The position numbers and the translations under genes were made by a program. This document shows positions 45,905 to 57,165 of a DNA stretch of 64,000 nucleotides, one piece after another. Origin of the DNA: Vigna angularis (Eukaryota; Streptophyta; Magnoliopsida; Fabales; Fabaceae); assembly GCF_016808095.1 (NCBI RefSeq), contig NC_068975.1, forward strand, positions 7,380,001 through 7,444,000, given 5' to 3'. The notes under the pieces are model-generated. The model worked only from the letters and a program-made list of their open reading frames with translations, had not been told where the DNA came from and did no database searches. Every line of letters starts with the position of its first letter. The stretch's first letter is position 1.

Positions 45905-46410
45905 GAAAGAAAAGATTTTGAATACAGAATCAATTACCTTATTGAAGAAAATGATAAGTTGAAAATTGAACTTGATAAATCTTTGCAATCTGTTGTTGAT
46001 GTAAAATGTGAAGCTACAAATTGTGAAAAACATTGTAATGCTTATTTGAAAAAAACTCAATTATCTAACTAATACATTAGAAAAATTTACTCTTGGTAGA
46101 TCAAATCTAGAAGTTGTACTAGGATCACAAAGAAGAGTAATGAATAGGTAAGGAATAGGGTATAATGCTAAAAGTGAAAGAGTTAACTTGAAAAAACTTA
46201 CTCATTTGAGTAAACCTTTAACTGCTACCTGTTTCTATTGTAACTGTATTGGTCATACTGTGAGAAATTGCTACTATAAAAAGGTTGGTCTTCCAAAGGG
46301 AAAATTTAAGTGGATTCCAAAATAACCAACCACTATGACTAACATCAAAGGTCCCAAGTTTATTTGGGTGCCTGCATCAAAAGCATTTGAAAGTTTGGCA
46401 GGAAAGTGAA
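45905..46410 (+). pseudogene. Copia Gag C-terminal fragment
   Basis: Plus-strand remnant beginning in the coiled-coil-like region (DFEYRINYLIEENDKLKIEL), broken by stops and frameshifts. A well-preserved second knuckle CFYCNCIGHTVRNC lies at about 46234-46275, followed by VGLPKGKFKWIPK and GPKFIWVPASKAFESL. A stop then follows and no pol reading frame. Same family as the minus-strand gags at 32100 and 42645. Confidence 0.75.
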
Positions 46411-47017
46411 CTGCAATGGTAGCAGACAGCACTCAAGGAGGAATTACGATGGATATATCAAAAATCACTTGAGTACCATTTTTGGTAACAATTGTTGTTA
46501 TATCTGAAATTCATGCATCATTTTTTTTAATCTATGAATGTGTATTGATGTGTGTCTACGATCTGTGCTTGTCTACATTGCAAAATTAGTTGAAAAATGG
46601 TTTTACAACTTTTAACTGATTGTATTAGTAATGTAATCGATTAATATGTTCTTAGTATTTCTGTGTACTTTTCGAAAATCTTAGACTAGCCTTATTTTAA
46701 TCGATTAAATATCTAATTAAATCGATTAAAACTCATATCTTACTTCTGCTGATGTGTAGAAAATCAATTAGTTGAATATGAAATTAGCGAAATCGATTGA
46801 AACACTATTGTTTGAAAAACTTGAACTCTGGGTTTCCCTCCATATACATTTTATGAATCATTTAGCCTAATTCCAGTAAGTTGTTCATCACACTTTATCT
46901 GCAACATTGTAACTCTTACTCTTTGAGTCATTATGCAATTCGTCTCTCTACATACATTGAATCAAGGCATCCTACTCCTCTCAAAGAAAAAGAATAAAGA
47001 CTATCAAAAGGAAGAAT
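46411..47017 (+). other. Noncoding DNA between gag and the extra ORF
   Basis: About 600 bp with stops in all frames and no reverse transcriptase, integrase or RNase H motif recognised. Contains short AATCGATTAA-like motifs (46650-46800). It occupies the place where several kilobases of pol would lie in an autonomous Copia element. Confidence 0.55.
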
Positions 47018-48058
47018 ATGTATCGTGGTCTGAATCTTGAGGGGTGGATCAATGATGACAACGCTCAAACAAATTTTATTGAGAACTTGAGGATGAGGAA
47101 AATAATCCCTCATAAGTATGTGAAACTCAATTTATTATGGAGAGAAGGATTTACATTCCAGAATTGGGTCAACAGACAAGGCTTAAAGAGGTTTATTGAA
47201 ATGGCTGACCCATGGTATCCTGAACTGGTAAGGGTATTCTACTCAAATCTGAAAATCAGTGATGGAACACTATGTTCCAAGGTGAAGGAAGTAGAAATTA
47301 AATTGACTGACAAAATTTGGTAAGGTATTGGTGGATTCCAACCAGGTGGTGAAAAGTGTCATTTGGGGGTGGAAGGATTCCACAAATTTACTGTTTATCA
47401 GGCTTGCTTAAAAAACCTAAATGAGCCACATGACAGGATGAAGAAGGATGACCGCCTATGTGCCTTCATTATTTCTTTGATTCTTCTACCAAGGGGCAAC
47501 AATCACGCTTAGGCAACCACTGAAGACTTGTGTCTTCTTCATGCTCTTAAGGAGAATATCCAGACTGACTAGGCTGCTGCCATATCAGACAATATGTTTA
47601 AGACTACAAGACTTGAATTTGCAAGCTTACCTTATTCAGTATTCATCTCCAAGGTGCTGCTTGATTTTTGGGTAGAATGTGTTAATGAATCCTGTGAATC
47701 ATATGAGAAGAGCAATCTTGTTGACAAAACTGCACTGCATCACATGGGTTTACAACATGGTCTAGATGGGTGGCTCTTCAAAGATGAATATATGGCTGAA
47801 GAAGAAGAAGAAGCTTTTGGATCATCATCTGCACCCTTTAGGCCTCGTTTTGAATTTTAAAAACACATGGTTAGACAAATGCATACTCTAACCATTCTTT
47901 GTCAATTTATCAATCAAGATGTGCCTGTTATAAAAGGAAAGCTACAAATTCATGAATCTGATGGTGATAGTGGAGAGAATGAGGAGGATGAAGAGAATGA
48001 AGAGGAGAATGCAGTAGACGAAAGTAATGATGACATATTGCTATGGGATACGATTTGA
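47018..48058 (+). pseudogene. Extra (env-position) ORF of the Copia relative, Transposase_32-like, nearly complete
   Basis: Starts MYRGLNLEGWINDDNAQTNF and shows the family order IPHKYVKLNLL, EGFTFQNWVNRQG, YPELVRVFYSNLKISDGTLC and SKVKEVEIKLTDKIW (101 codons), then a TAA stop. The homologous frame continues through GIGGFQPGGE, DDRLCAFIISLILLPRGNN, a stop, EDLCLLHALKENI and a stop before the piece 47594-47860 (SLPYSVFISKVLLDFWVECV, GLQHGLDGWLFKDE). A last piece (47867-48058) ends in a long acidic tail. It aligns along its length with copy A at 3737-4798: GWISD/GWIND, VPHKY/IPHKY, EGFLFQEW/EGFTFQNW, YPDLVEVFYTNL/YPELVRVFYSNL. No signal peptide or transmembrane segment is visible, so an envelope role is unlikely. 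Confidence 0.78.
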
Positions 48059-49117
48059 TGTCTTTTATCTGTTTTCTTTGAAAAAATGTAATATTGACTG
48101 TTAAGCCATTCATATTTTGGTGTTATGCTTGTACTCGTTTTGCTTATATCAATGAAGGAATGAATTAAGTTTGAATTATATCAAATTGGTTGATGAATTG
48201 ATTGTGATTGATTATATATGTTGTATGTATGAAAACTGAGTTATTCTCTGTCATACTTATTCTTTTTGTATAATCATACTAAATTTGATGATTCTGTTAT
48301 TTCACAATTATACTTAAACTGTACTAACACTCAACAAAGATTGAGAAGAATGTCATTTGCAGGTCTGTGACTATATAAAAAGTGTCTACAGGAACTAGCA
48401 CTGATCTGATTTGAGATATGAGTATTCTGCAAAATTTAATTGACTGCAAAAGCAGCAGAATCGATTCACTGTGTGAATGTGGTTTGAACATTTCTTACTG
48501 TTAAATCATTTACTTTAAACTACTCATTGTGATGATCTATGTGGTCATACATTCTGATACTTATCATTTTACATCCGTTGTGAATGAACATGTGTATTCT
48601 AAAATATTACACATACATAAATACATTGGCATTGAAGCACTAACTCCTTTATTCTAATATATGCTTGATCATATCTGATACACGTTTGATTACATCTGAT
48701 ATATGCTTAAAACTATATTAGTAATTTGTACTCTGATTGATTAAATCCATTACTGTCAACCCTTCTACAAGTTGATAGGAGGAGAAATTGAAAAACAATT
48801 TGAACTACTGATTATTGACAGGGGGAGCATCATTTTATTTCATACACATACCTTTTGATGTATCTCTGCATGATTTATTGTCTCTTGCTTCAAATATATT
48901 TTATGATACCTTTTTTTCTAATGCCCAAAGAGGGAGAGATAGTTGAAATTGTTTGTTAATGTTGATTGAATTAACAATAGAGATTGTTGATACTATTAAT
49001 ATTGGATGGATAGATAAAATATTTGTGATTGTGTGTCTGAATATAACTGTTTGAAAACAATTTCTGGTTGTGCATTGTACATCATGGTTGTTTTATACAT
49101 CATGGTTGTGCATCATC
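48059..49117 (+). other. 3' untranslated internal region of the plus-strand Copia relative
   Basis: No gene. Purine tracts near 48820 and 48928 echo the true polypurine tract at 49118. Corresponds to 39156-40430. Confidence 0.55.
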
Positions 49118-49132
49118 AAAAAAGGGGGAAAT
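49118..49132 (+). other. Polypurine tract
   Basis: AAAAAAGGGGGAAAT, immediately before the LTR start TGTTGATAGGGGGAAC. Confidence 0.85.
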
Positions 49133-50390
49133 TGTTGATAGGGGGAACAATATAAGTGCTAAACCCAATCCCTGATGTGTTTGGTTTTTAATGATGACAG
49201 CACATTGAATGTAACAACACCTATATGTTTTAATGACAACAACATAAATCTGTATTTGTGATTGATACATATGATGATATGTTGTTTAGTCTGCATACTT
49301 CTCTTATCATAATTGGGTTTATCTCTACTGTATGCATATTAAATGTTTTTGTGTGATAAAAACACAAGCACAAAGCAACTTTGTATGAAATAATCGATTA
49401 CAGTGATGTTGTAATCAATTAAGTTCATCAAATAACTTATGTTTTAAACTGTGGCAAAACAACAAGTTTTAACCGATTACATTAAGCGTAAAATTGATTA
49501 AAACTCGTGTCTTTGCAAAGATCTTTCTAGATTGTCCTGTGATGAGTTTTGTGTTAAGTTTATTATACTTTGAAAATTGTTGGTTGATAAGTCTTAAGTG
49601 TCTCAACGGTCATACTTTTATATGTTTAGACTTACGTGATAAAGTCAATCGATTACATTATGTGCTTATTTTGTTAAATTTGTTTGAATGTTTATCAGGT
49701 CTAACTTTGTTACTAATGTAACTGATTACATTATTATAGTAATCAATTAGATTGCGTTTGTTATGAGAAAACTATAAATTAACGCATTGCACACTGCTCA
49801 AGAGACTTTTGATCATTCTAAACTTTCATATTTGATATTTGTGAATTGAGAAAAGAGTTACAGGTGTGGTAAGATGCTCCAAGAAACAAGATACATAGAA
49901 GTTGATAATTTTGAAGGTTTCTTGAAGAACAGATTTGGGTTTTCATTGCTTATCAACTACTGCACTACTGAGGTGTACTCTTGACTGATCGAATTTCGTT
50001 TTAGAAATCTTGGATTGTGTTGTTCCATGTGCAATTCTTTCTACTTTGATAGGTGTCTCAAAGGGTGACTACAGAAAAGGATTGATCTTACTGCAGGGTT
50101 TTGTTGTTGGCTATATTAGATTAGTGAGTTAGAGAGGTGGTTACCTTTGAGAGGTGGCCTCTATAAAGCCTTGTTGTAAAAACTCAGATCTTTATAGTGG
50201 AATTGGTTTTCAATCTCAGGTTGATTGAAAGGACACTGGATGTAGGCATTGACGCCGAACTAGTATAAACCCTGTGTTTGTATTTCTTTTCTTATCTCTT
50301 TTACTTTCATTGCATGCGCTTTATTGCTTGGATTTCAATATAGATTAAAGATCATTCTAATTTTTCCATAAAAGATTGAAAAAGTAAGAA
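49133..50390 (+). repeat. Copia 3' LTR, diverged, 3' end not resolved
   Basis: Begins TGTTGATAGGGGGAACAATA. Shared blocks with the other LTRs include TTTAACCGATTACATTAAGC, GGCCTCTATAAAGCCTTG, GGACACTGGATGTAGGCATT and CCGAACTAGTATAAACC. The characteristic end CTATTTTAACA is not found, so the boundary near 50390 is approximate. Confidence 0.7.
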
Positions 50391-50869
50391 ATTAGCCATA
50401 TCTTTTCTTACACTCATCACTTGGCCAATCATAAAGCTTTATCTACAACCCTAAAACACCACCAATCTTTCATTACACTAAGAGTTTCTCGTTGCTCTCT
50501 CTCTTCTTCTCCCAAAACCTCAATCACATCTCTTCCTCTGTTTTCTCACTTTGATTTAGAGTTTCTAGGGTTTCTAAACACCAAACCACCCCTTAATTAA
50601 TTTCTACACCACTTAAATAAAGGTAAAAGATAATTTTTCCCCTAGGCAAAAATATAAAAATAAACAAATAACATAACAATTATGTTCTAACAAAAATATA
50701 CACTCAAGAACACTAATTTTCAAACAAAAAACTTAAAGTCTCAAAAATACTTTATTTTTAAAACTCGTATTTTCTCGGATCTTACAAATTGAATTTGGAT
50801 TATATATTTTTTAGATTTTGAAAATCCAAAATTAAAGTGTATGTCTAAGTAAGGAAACTAAGGACTAGG
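50391..50869. other. No gene recognised
   Basis: AT-rich, with a CT-rich stretch at about 50490-50540 (TCTCTCTCTTCTTCTCCC) that looks like a plant 5' leader, but no coding sequence follows it. Confidence 0.4.
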
Positions 50870-51129
50870 TCAAACCAAGTTAGTCTAGCTCTAAGGTTGA
50901 ACAAAGTTCGTTTGGAATGAATAATAAGTCAAGTCAGTCCAAGGCGAAGATTGAGCGAAATAAGCTTAGGTTGAACGGTCAAGTTGATTCGACCAACCCA
51001 AGGTCGTGACGTGTCTATTTAAGCTAAAGATCATCACATGTTGGCAGAAGCTGAAGATAGAAACGAGTTAGTTAAAGTCGAAGGTTGAGCCAAGTCAGCT
51101 GAGCAAAAGGTCGATCGAGTTGCTTTTGA
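50870..51129. repeat. Degenerate minisatellite (GGTCAA / CGAGTTG type), left part
   Basis: Imperfect 20-30-bp units sharing AAGGT(C/T)GA, CAAGT(C/T)AG and GAGTT. The same type continues at 56082-56196 and resumes at 63979-64000, so both CACTA-type insertions interrupt one repeat tract. Confidence 0.55.
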
Positions 51130-51239
51130 CACTACAAGAAAAGCGCTGATTATCGGCGACAATTTACCGATGGCCTTAGAGCCTTTGGTAATGAGTTGGT
51201 GAATTAAATTATAGACGACCTAAGAGCCTTCGGTAATCT

Positions 51240-53700
51240 CTTTGATTAATTTTTCCCCAAATTACCGTATTCCCTCTCTGCAATTCATTTCCCATCAACA
51301 GCTCGTCCCTTCTCCAAAATCGAAAATGCTAAACCCTTCTCCATTGCACGAAACACTTGCTCGAAGACTTGGTTTTGGCATCAATCCTGGCTACGAAATC
51401 GTTGGACGAGTGTTTTGCAGTGGTTTTTGTGACGATGTGGTTAGTATTTTCCTTCGCATTTTTAGTAAATTCCTTGCACGAAACCTCTTTTTAATTTGTG
51501 TGTTTTCCCCCAATCTCACCAATGTCTTGCAGAATCGTGGTGGGTAGAAGGCTCCATTAGAGTTGAATCGTGGTGGGACGAGGGTTTGGTGGTTGGCTGA
51601 GGCTTCGTGGTTCGTCGACGTTGGCGTGAGGAGGCGACAGTGCTGAGGAAAGGCTCGCTGGTCCGTTCAGCGAGTTGGAGGTTTGGTGCAGCTCTAGGCT
51701 TAGATGAATATGCCGTCTCGTTCTCTGCAAATCGAACCAAGTTAGTTTTATTTATGAAAACACCTATTTGTAATGTAATTTCAATCCTGCTAATGTTTGA
51801 TGTTTGTAAGTTGTGATCGGTTGCGGTAATTAAATATTGAATGTTGTGATTGGTTGTGGTCTGAGAGGATATTAACAACATTAATATATTTCCATTAACT
51901 TTGTTTAACCCATCATTCGGATTCATGGTTTATACACAAAGAGTTAATAATAACCTTTTCTTTGAACATAAACATCTTCATTAAAAGATGAAAAAGGGGT
52001 CATATTGATGGGAATCACCAATCTGAAGTTCTCAGTCTGGAAATTTAACCCTGTATTGAACACAAACTCAGTCCCAAGTCACCGACATCAGAGTTGGCAA
52101 GGCTTGGGTTCTTTCAGCCTTGGGTTCCTCGGGTAGAGGTGGATATATAATCTAGCACCTCTGGCTGAATCTTGCCCGATAGCTTTAGCAATCCCCGATA
52201 CTGTATCAACGGATACTACACTTCTATTTGTAGTAAACCACTAATCCAGAAACTGTATCACTCAAACCTGAAACTTAAAGGTAAAATCCATTACCACTAT
52301 GGAATAATTTTGTAAAAGGAAAGGATGAAATGCCCTTAACTCAAAACTCAGTCAAGCAATTGAAATAATTGTCTGCTCTAGTGCTGGGTTAACAAAGTAA
52401 CTCTAAAAATCATGTTAGACATAGCCAAAAATGGTTTCATTACATCTCTGACAAGTACAACCTTTTAGAAAAGAATTTTTTTCAAGAGATAAGAGGAGTT
52501 CCTATGTGAAGAACTGGATTTTTGCAGATATATATGGGCACCCACTCTAATCTGTAAAAGGTGGAAAAACATACACAAATTCAGATAGTGGAAGACAACA
52601 CAGGAAGTGATCTAGCAAGTTGAATGAATAGGTGTTGGACATAAGGAAAGCAACACGTTATTGTGCATAGGTGTAGGTCCTTCCTCGTTTATAAATGTCA
52701 CTGTAAAAGCAAGCAATAACTTGCTTTTCAAAGTCTTAAACTTTCATTAAAAAACTTTCAAGGAATTCAAAACTAAAACAACCTCTATCACATAAGATTT
52801 TCTTAGAAATAAAAACTATCTTTAAAAATAATAATCAAGATACTCTAAATTATTTTTAGACAGTCAAGATATTAATAAATGTTTTTCAATATTCTAAAAA
52901 AAGGTTCAATAAAAGTGACACTTCAATAAAATTGGGCTAGAAAGTAAGGTAAAGTGTGAATTTTATTACTAAAATATCAACCTCTGTCCGAGTAGTATCA
53001 ATATGAGACAAGAAAGATATTTCATAGAGACTTCTCTCCCTCTGCTGGTATTCAAGAAAGCCAGACTCTCATTGCTTTTCATAACTCTTCACTGACCCTG
53101 CTAATCCTCCCTATCACTTTTTTATTATTGAATACAAAAATTGAACACTAATTCTTATTAACCTTATCTTACTCCTAACCTGGGCCTCTTGGCCAAGGTT
53201 GTTTTTTTGCCCATTGACTAGTACATCAACATCTTTATTGTCTGCACCAGCCATAGCAGTTGATTCTTTCATGCTTTCCATAGAAGTTGCCCGAGCTCTT
53301 TGAATGTCCTTGTCCTCCTCTTTATAAACCTTGATTATTATAGTTATTTTGGATTCAACTTTGCACAAGAAAAATGAACTCTAAATTGAGGTTTTGAGTA
53401 GTGAAATTGCACAACAGTGGTTATAAGTCAAATTAGAAGTTTACAACAACTTTAAATCATCAAAACAAAGCTTTTTGAGCTATTATTTGGCATAGAAATA
53501 GTAGATTCCAAAATTTGACCTTATAACAGCTAATAATGTAGCAAATTAAACAATTACACACATCATTCTAAGTTTTAATGATTCAAACGGCTAGCTATCA
53601 ATGCAAATGACCGAAGAAAGTGTAAATACACTAAATTAAACTTGAAAACAACAACTAAGCATGATCAAACTCGAACTGGACATTGCAAGGACATTTAACA
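51240..53700. other. Interior of the CACTA-like element, no credible gene
   Basis: Several open frames of 70-136 codons occur on both strands (51242-51547, 51516-51926, 53114-53368), but none shows a recognisable domain, paralogue or supporting codon pattern. 51950-52700 may derive from captured gene or intron DNA; I cannot identify it. Confidence 0.4.
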
Positions 53701-55010
53701 CGGTGAAAAGCTAGAAATTTGACCAAAATAGAAAAAAATATGCTACTAGCTAAAAAGCGAGCTATGCTTTTTCATTTCATTGCTCATTTGGTTTACCTTG
53801 CATTGTGTAGGGATTTAATATAAAGTCTTCATGTCAATGGCATGCTAATGGTAATGCCTTATATGAAGATTTTCTTTCTATACCATCCCTTTTTGAGTTA
53901 AAATGGAAGTGGAGCAATGATTTTGAGTTGTGGGCTGTTTATAACTCATTTTAGAGTTTAAAGACAATTAAAATCATCAAACAAAGTTGTCTGAACATTC
54001 AGTTGTGTGTTTAAATCACTTCCATATGATTTTGAGTATCCAATCACCAAAGTAGGGACTTTCTCTAGTGCAAAATTTGTTTTCCAGCTAAGCATTGATT
54101 CTTTTCTCTAGTTTCAGTGCATTTGTAGCCATTTATGAATCATATAAGGCAATGAGAAAATGTCTAGCCTTGATTATATGTCCTACATCAGTTAAAACAT
54201 GATTCTGTTTCAAAAATTTTGCACTAAATGGAATAAATCTGGTGCAATCTCATAAATCTGTTTGAGTGGAATTTTTTTGTTTCTTAAGCAATGTGCAAGT
54301 TTGTTTAATGATATTAAACATGTTCAAAGTAGTAGCAACCTGTATTAATCACTAAAGAGCAAAAAGCATAGTTGAGTTCCTAAATGAATCCTGAAACAAG
54401 GTGTTGTTATTGTTTTTTTGATCAATCTTTTCACCGTGATTGATATCTTTGCTTGTGTCTTACGTGTTTAAATTCTTTTAGCTTATTCTCTGCAGTTAGA
54501 TCAAGTGTTTTTAGGATGTCTTAGAGTCATTGCAATTGTTGTCTACATTTCATTTCACTGAATTCTAAATTCTGGTGCAGTTTTGGTGACATTTTCATGC
54601 ATATTTGGCTATAGCAAGTATGATTTGTTGAATCTTGTTGTGTTTTTGCATATACAACGTTTGAGCAAGTTTATTTTTCCATTTTAAAGTTGTGTGCACT
54701 GTTCAAATGGTCATTTTTATGCCTATATGCATATTCATCTCTTAAACCATCAAAATTGGCTTTAAAATGGAAGTGAACCAGTGAATTCACATTGCAATTT
54801 GTTTTCAAACTATTACATTGTTTAAACATCTTTAAAATGATGATACAAAGTTGTTTGATGCATCAATTGAGCTATTGAATCACTTCCAATCAATATTGGG
54901 TTTAAAACCACCAAATTAGAAGCATTTTCCCGGTGCAGTGTTCAAATCAAGTAGTGTTCGAAAATTTGTTTGCTCCAATTTTCGATTCTGGGTTGGCATA
55001 TGCAGGTTTA
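53380..55010. repeat. Diverged ~850-bp direct repeats inside the CACTA-like element
   Basis: 53890-54110 and 54750-55010 share AAATGGAAGTG, a CATCAAACAAAGTTGT-like block, AAATCACTTCCA and a later ccaccaaa-aagcatttt block. A more diverged third copy is at 53395-53560 (AATCATCAAAACAAAGCTTT). No gene. Confidence 0.5.
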
Positions 55011-55056
55011 TGTTTCCAAATGTAAAGATATAATTAAAACATTGTAAAAAATCCAT

Positions 55057-55615
55057 AAAAAGCAAAAGAATAACCTAAAACTCAATGTTTGAGTATTTAG
55101 TACCTAAAAAGTGTACTTATAAGGTGAGAAATTGTCATTTCACCTAATGTAGACTCATTCTAAGGGATGTAAACATCCTAACAAGTCTAACTTAGTGAAA
55201 TCAAGGTAGGAAAGTAGTGAAAAGCAAAGAATAACCTAAAACTCAAAGTTTGAGTATTTAACACCTAAAAAGTGTGTTCAAAGGGTGATAAATTGCAAAT
55301 AGACCTAATGTAGACTAATTTTAACTAATGTGAACATCCTAACATGTCTAAAGTAGTGAAATGAACCTAGGAAACTATTCAAAAGCAAAGAATTAGGTAC
55401 AACTCAAAATTTTAGTTGGAACCTAAAAAAGTGTCCTTAAAAGGTGAGAATTTGCAACCTGACCTAATGTACACTTATTTTAAGTAATGTGAACATCCTA
55501 ACATGTCTAAACTAGTGGAATGAAGCTATGAAACTTGTCAAAAGCAAAGAATTACCTCAAACTCAAAGTTTGAGTAGTTAGAACCTAAAAAGTGTGCTTA
55601 AAGGGTGAAAACTAT
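55057..55615. repeat. Four tandem units of ~160 bp
   Basis: Anchors AGCAAAAGAATAACC or AGCAAAGAAT lie at 55061, 55222, 55383 and 55542. Each unit has AACTCAA, TTTGAGTA, ACCTAAAAA-GTGT, GACCTAATGTA and GAACATCCTAACATGTCTAA or variants. Confidence 0.8.
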
Positions 55616-55704
55616 GTAGATTATTAGTTTTATTTTGTGCTGTGAAAAATTTAAGCAGGTTTGTTTGGTTGGATAAGAAATACAATTGTGCCTGAGATTT
55701 GTCT

Positions 55705-56060
55705 GGAACTTACCGAAGGCTTTACCGAAGGGCGTAAGCCTTCGGTAATTACCAAGGGTCTTTTTCCTTCGGTAATTACCAAGGGTCTTTTGCCTTCGGT
55801 AATTATCAAGGGTCTTTGGCCTTCGGTAATTACCGAAGGACGTAAGCCTTCAGTAATTACCCACAGCCTCTAGTCCTTCGGTAATTACCCACGGCCTCTA
55901 GTCCTTCGGTAATTACCGAAGGCTTCTGCCCTTCGATAATTACCGAGGGCTTCTGCCCTTCGGTAATTACCGAAGGCCAAACCCCGTCGGTAAATGTTAG
56001 CGACAAGAGATATATCGACGGTGTCAAGGTCGTCGCTAAGCCGTTGGTAAGTAGACATTA
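55705..56060. repeat. TTCGGTAATTACCGAA palindrome cluster
   Basis: At least twelve copies of CCTTCGGTAATTACC or its complement, spaced about 25-35 bp apart. CCTTCGGTAATTACCGAAGG is a perfect 20-bp palindrome. Likely subterminal transposase-binding repeats. Confidence 0.75.
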
Positions 56061-56081
56061 CCAAAGATCAATAGAGTCATC

Positions 56082-56196
56082 TGTAGTCGGAGGTCAACTA
56101 ACGTCAGTCTCGTCTAAAGGTCAAGTCTAGTTAGCCAAGTTAAAGGTCAATCGAGTCGGCTCTGGTCAAAGGTCTATCGAGTTGACCCCGTTCATG
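56082..56196. repeat. Degenerate minisatellite between the two CACTA elements
   Basis: Units such as AAAGGTCAATCGAGTCGGCT and AAAGGTCTATCGAGTTGACC. It resumes after 63978 as GGCTCGAGTTGACCCAAAG. Confidence 0.55.
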
Positions 56197-56232
56197 CACT
56201 AGTAAAAAATTGGGTTTTTACAGTGCACATTA

Positions 56233-56585
56233 TGCCACGGTTCACTAGAAACCGCAGCATAATGGTGCGCGGTGGCAGTTTTGTAAATAGAAACCATCCC
56301 CTTTGATGCCACGTCTGAAAAAAAAATTAAATAACAACGGGGTATAGGCCGCGGTTCTCAGAGTAACCGCGACCTATTCTCCTACCTGAAATAAATTTAA
56401 AATGAATTTGAAATATTTAGAGGAATATACCGCGGTTGCCCGCTGAACCGCGACATATAGTTTAAAAATAATTTCAAAAATGTCATTTAGGTTATTTTTT
56501 GAATGAGTATAGGCCGCGGTTCGTTGTGAAACTGCGGCATATAACCATCTTATACCGTGGTTAAGTAGTGAACCACGGTAGATTC
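56233..56585. repeat. Left subterminal hairpin motifs of the CACTA element
   Basis: Five units, each an inverted pair GCGGTT...AACCGC with a 6-12-bp loop (for example GCCGCGGTTCTCAGAG then TAACCGCGAC near 56350), some decayed (GCCACGGTTC). AT-rich spacers of about 60-80 bp separate them. Confidence 0.85.
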
Positions 56586-56627
56586 CCCAATCAGAGTTAA
56601 AAAATAAAACTTTGGAACAGTATCGTC

Positions 56628-57165
56628 TTGTTCGCGCAGACGCTGCGAGTTTTCTTCTCCCGCCGACCACCCATCTCAGTTCCCTCGTTTCTTCACCGTT
56701 TAAACTCAAAATTGTTCAGTCATTTCCCATTTTTGACGATAAGAAATAGTTTTAGCCGATCAAAATCGTTTGAAACGCCTGTCATTCCTCTCCGCTGCCA
56801 TTCCCCTTTGTTGCACCAAGCTTTTTCGCCGCCCCTGTTCCAGGTATTTATGCTCTTTTGCATTCTTAACATGATTTCTTCATTAGGTTTTGCATAATAA
56901 CAATTGCTATAGTTTTTGGTAATGTATGAAATTACTATAGTTTTGGTAATGTATGGTATAGTTTTTGCTAAAATTTTGGTAATGCATGAAATTGCTATAG
57001 TTTTGGTAATGTATGGTATAGTTTTTGCTATAGTTTTGGTAATGTGTGTTGTAGTTCTTGCATTATTTATAAACCTTAAAATATTATTCACTAAGTTTCA
57101 ATGATATGTATGAAATTGCAAGTTTGATTTTTAGTAGCTTATCTTTTTATGTAATATTTAGGAAT
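56628..57165 (+). promoter_or_regulatory. Predicted leader with 5'-UTR intron and tandem repeats
   Basis: A CAG/GTATTTATG donor at 56843/56844 and an acceptor TTTAG at 57161, four bases before the ATG, suggest a leader intron of about 318 bp. Inside it, a unit of about 60 bp built on TAGTTTTGGTAATGTATGG is repeated (56905-57045). The minus-strand transposase at 1-2210 has its start in the same context. Transcription is inferred only. Confidence 0.5.

Larger units (their letters stand above)
51130..56080 (+). mobile_element. CACTA-like element with TTCGGTAATTACCGAA subterminal palindromes, right end unresolved
   Basis: Starts CACTACAAGAAAAGCGCTG at 51130, a typical plant CACTA terminus. Subterminal motifs TTTACCGATGGCC, CCTTTGGTAATGAG and GCCTTCGGTAATC follow at 51165-51240. 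About fifteen copies of the TTCGGTAATTACCGAA motif, many as perfect palindromes, occur at 55710-55995. No TAGTG terminus was found; the right end lies near 56080. No transposase is recognised. The element is probably non-autonomous. Confidence 0.65.

Noticed and set aside
47018..48058. Interpretation of the Copia extra ORF as an envelope protein
   Set aside because: No signal peptide, membrane segment or coiled-coil fusion core is visible, and it matches the Transposase_32-like family instead.
51516..53368. Frames at 51516-51926 and 53114-53368 as genes
   Set aside because: No paralogue, domain or supporting codon pattern; the first overlaps a competing frame on the other strand.
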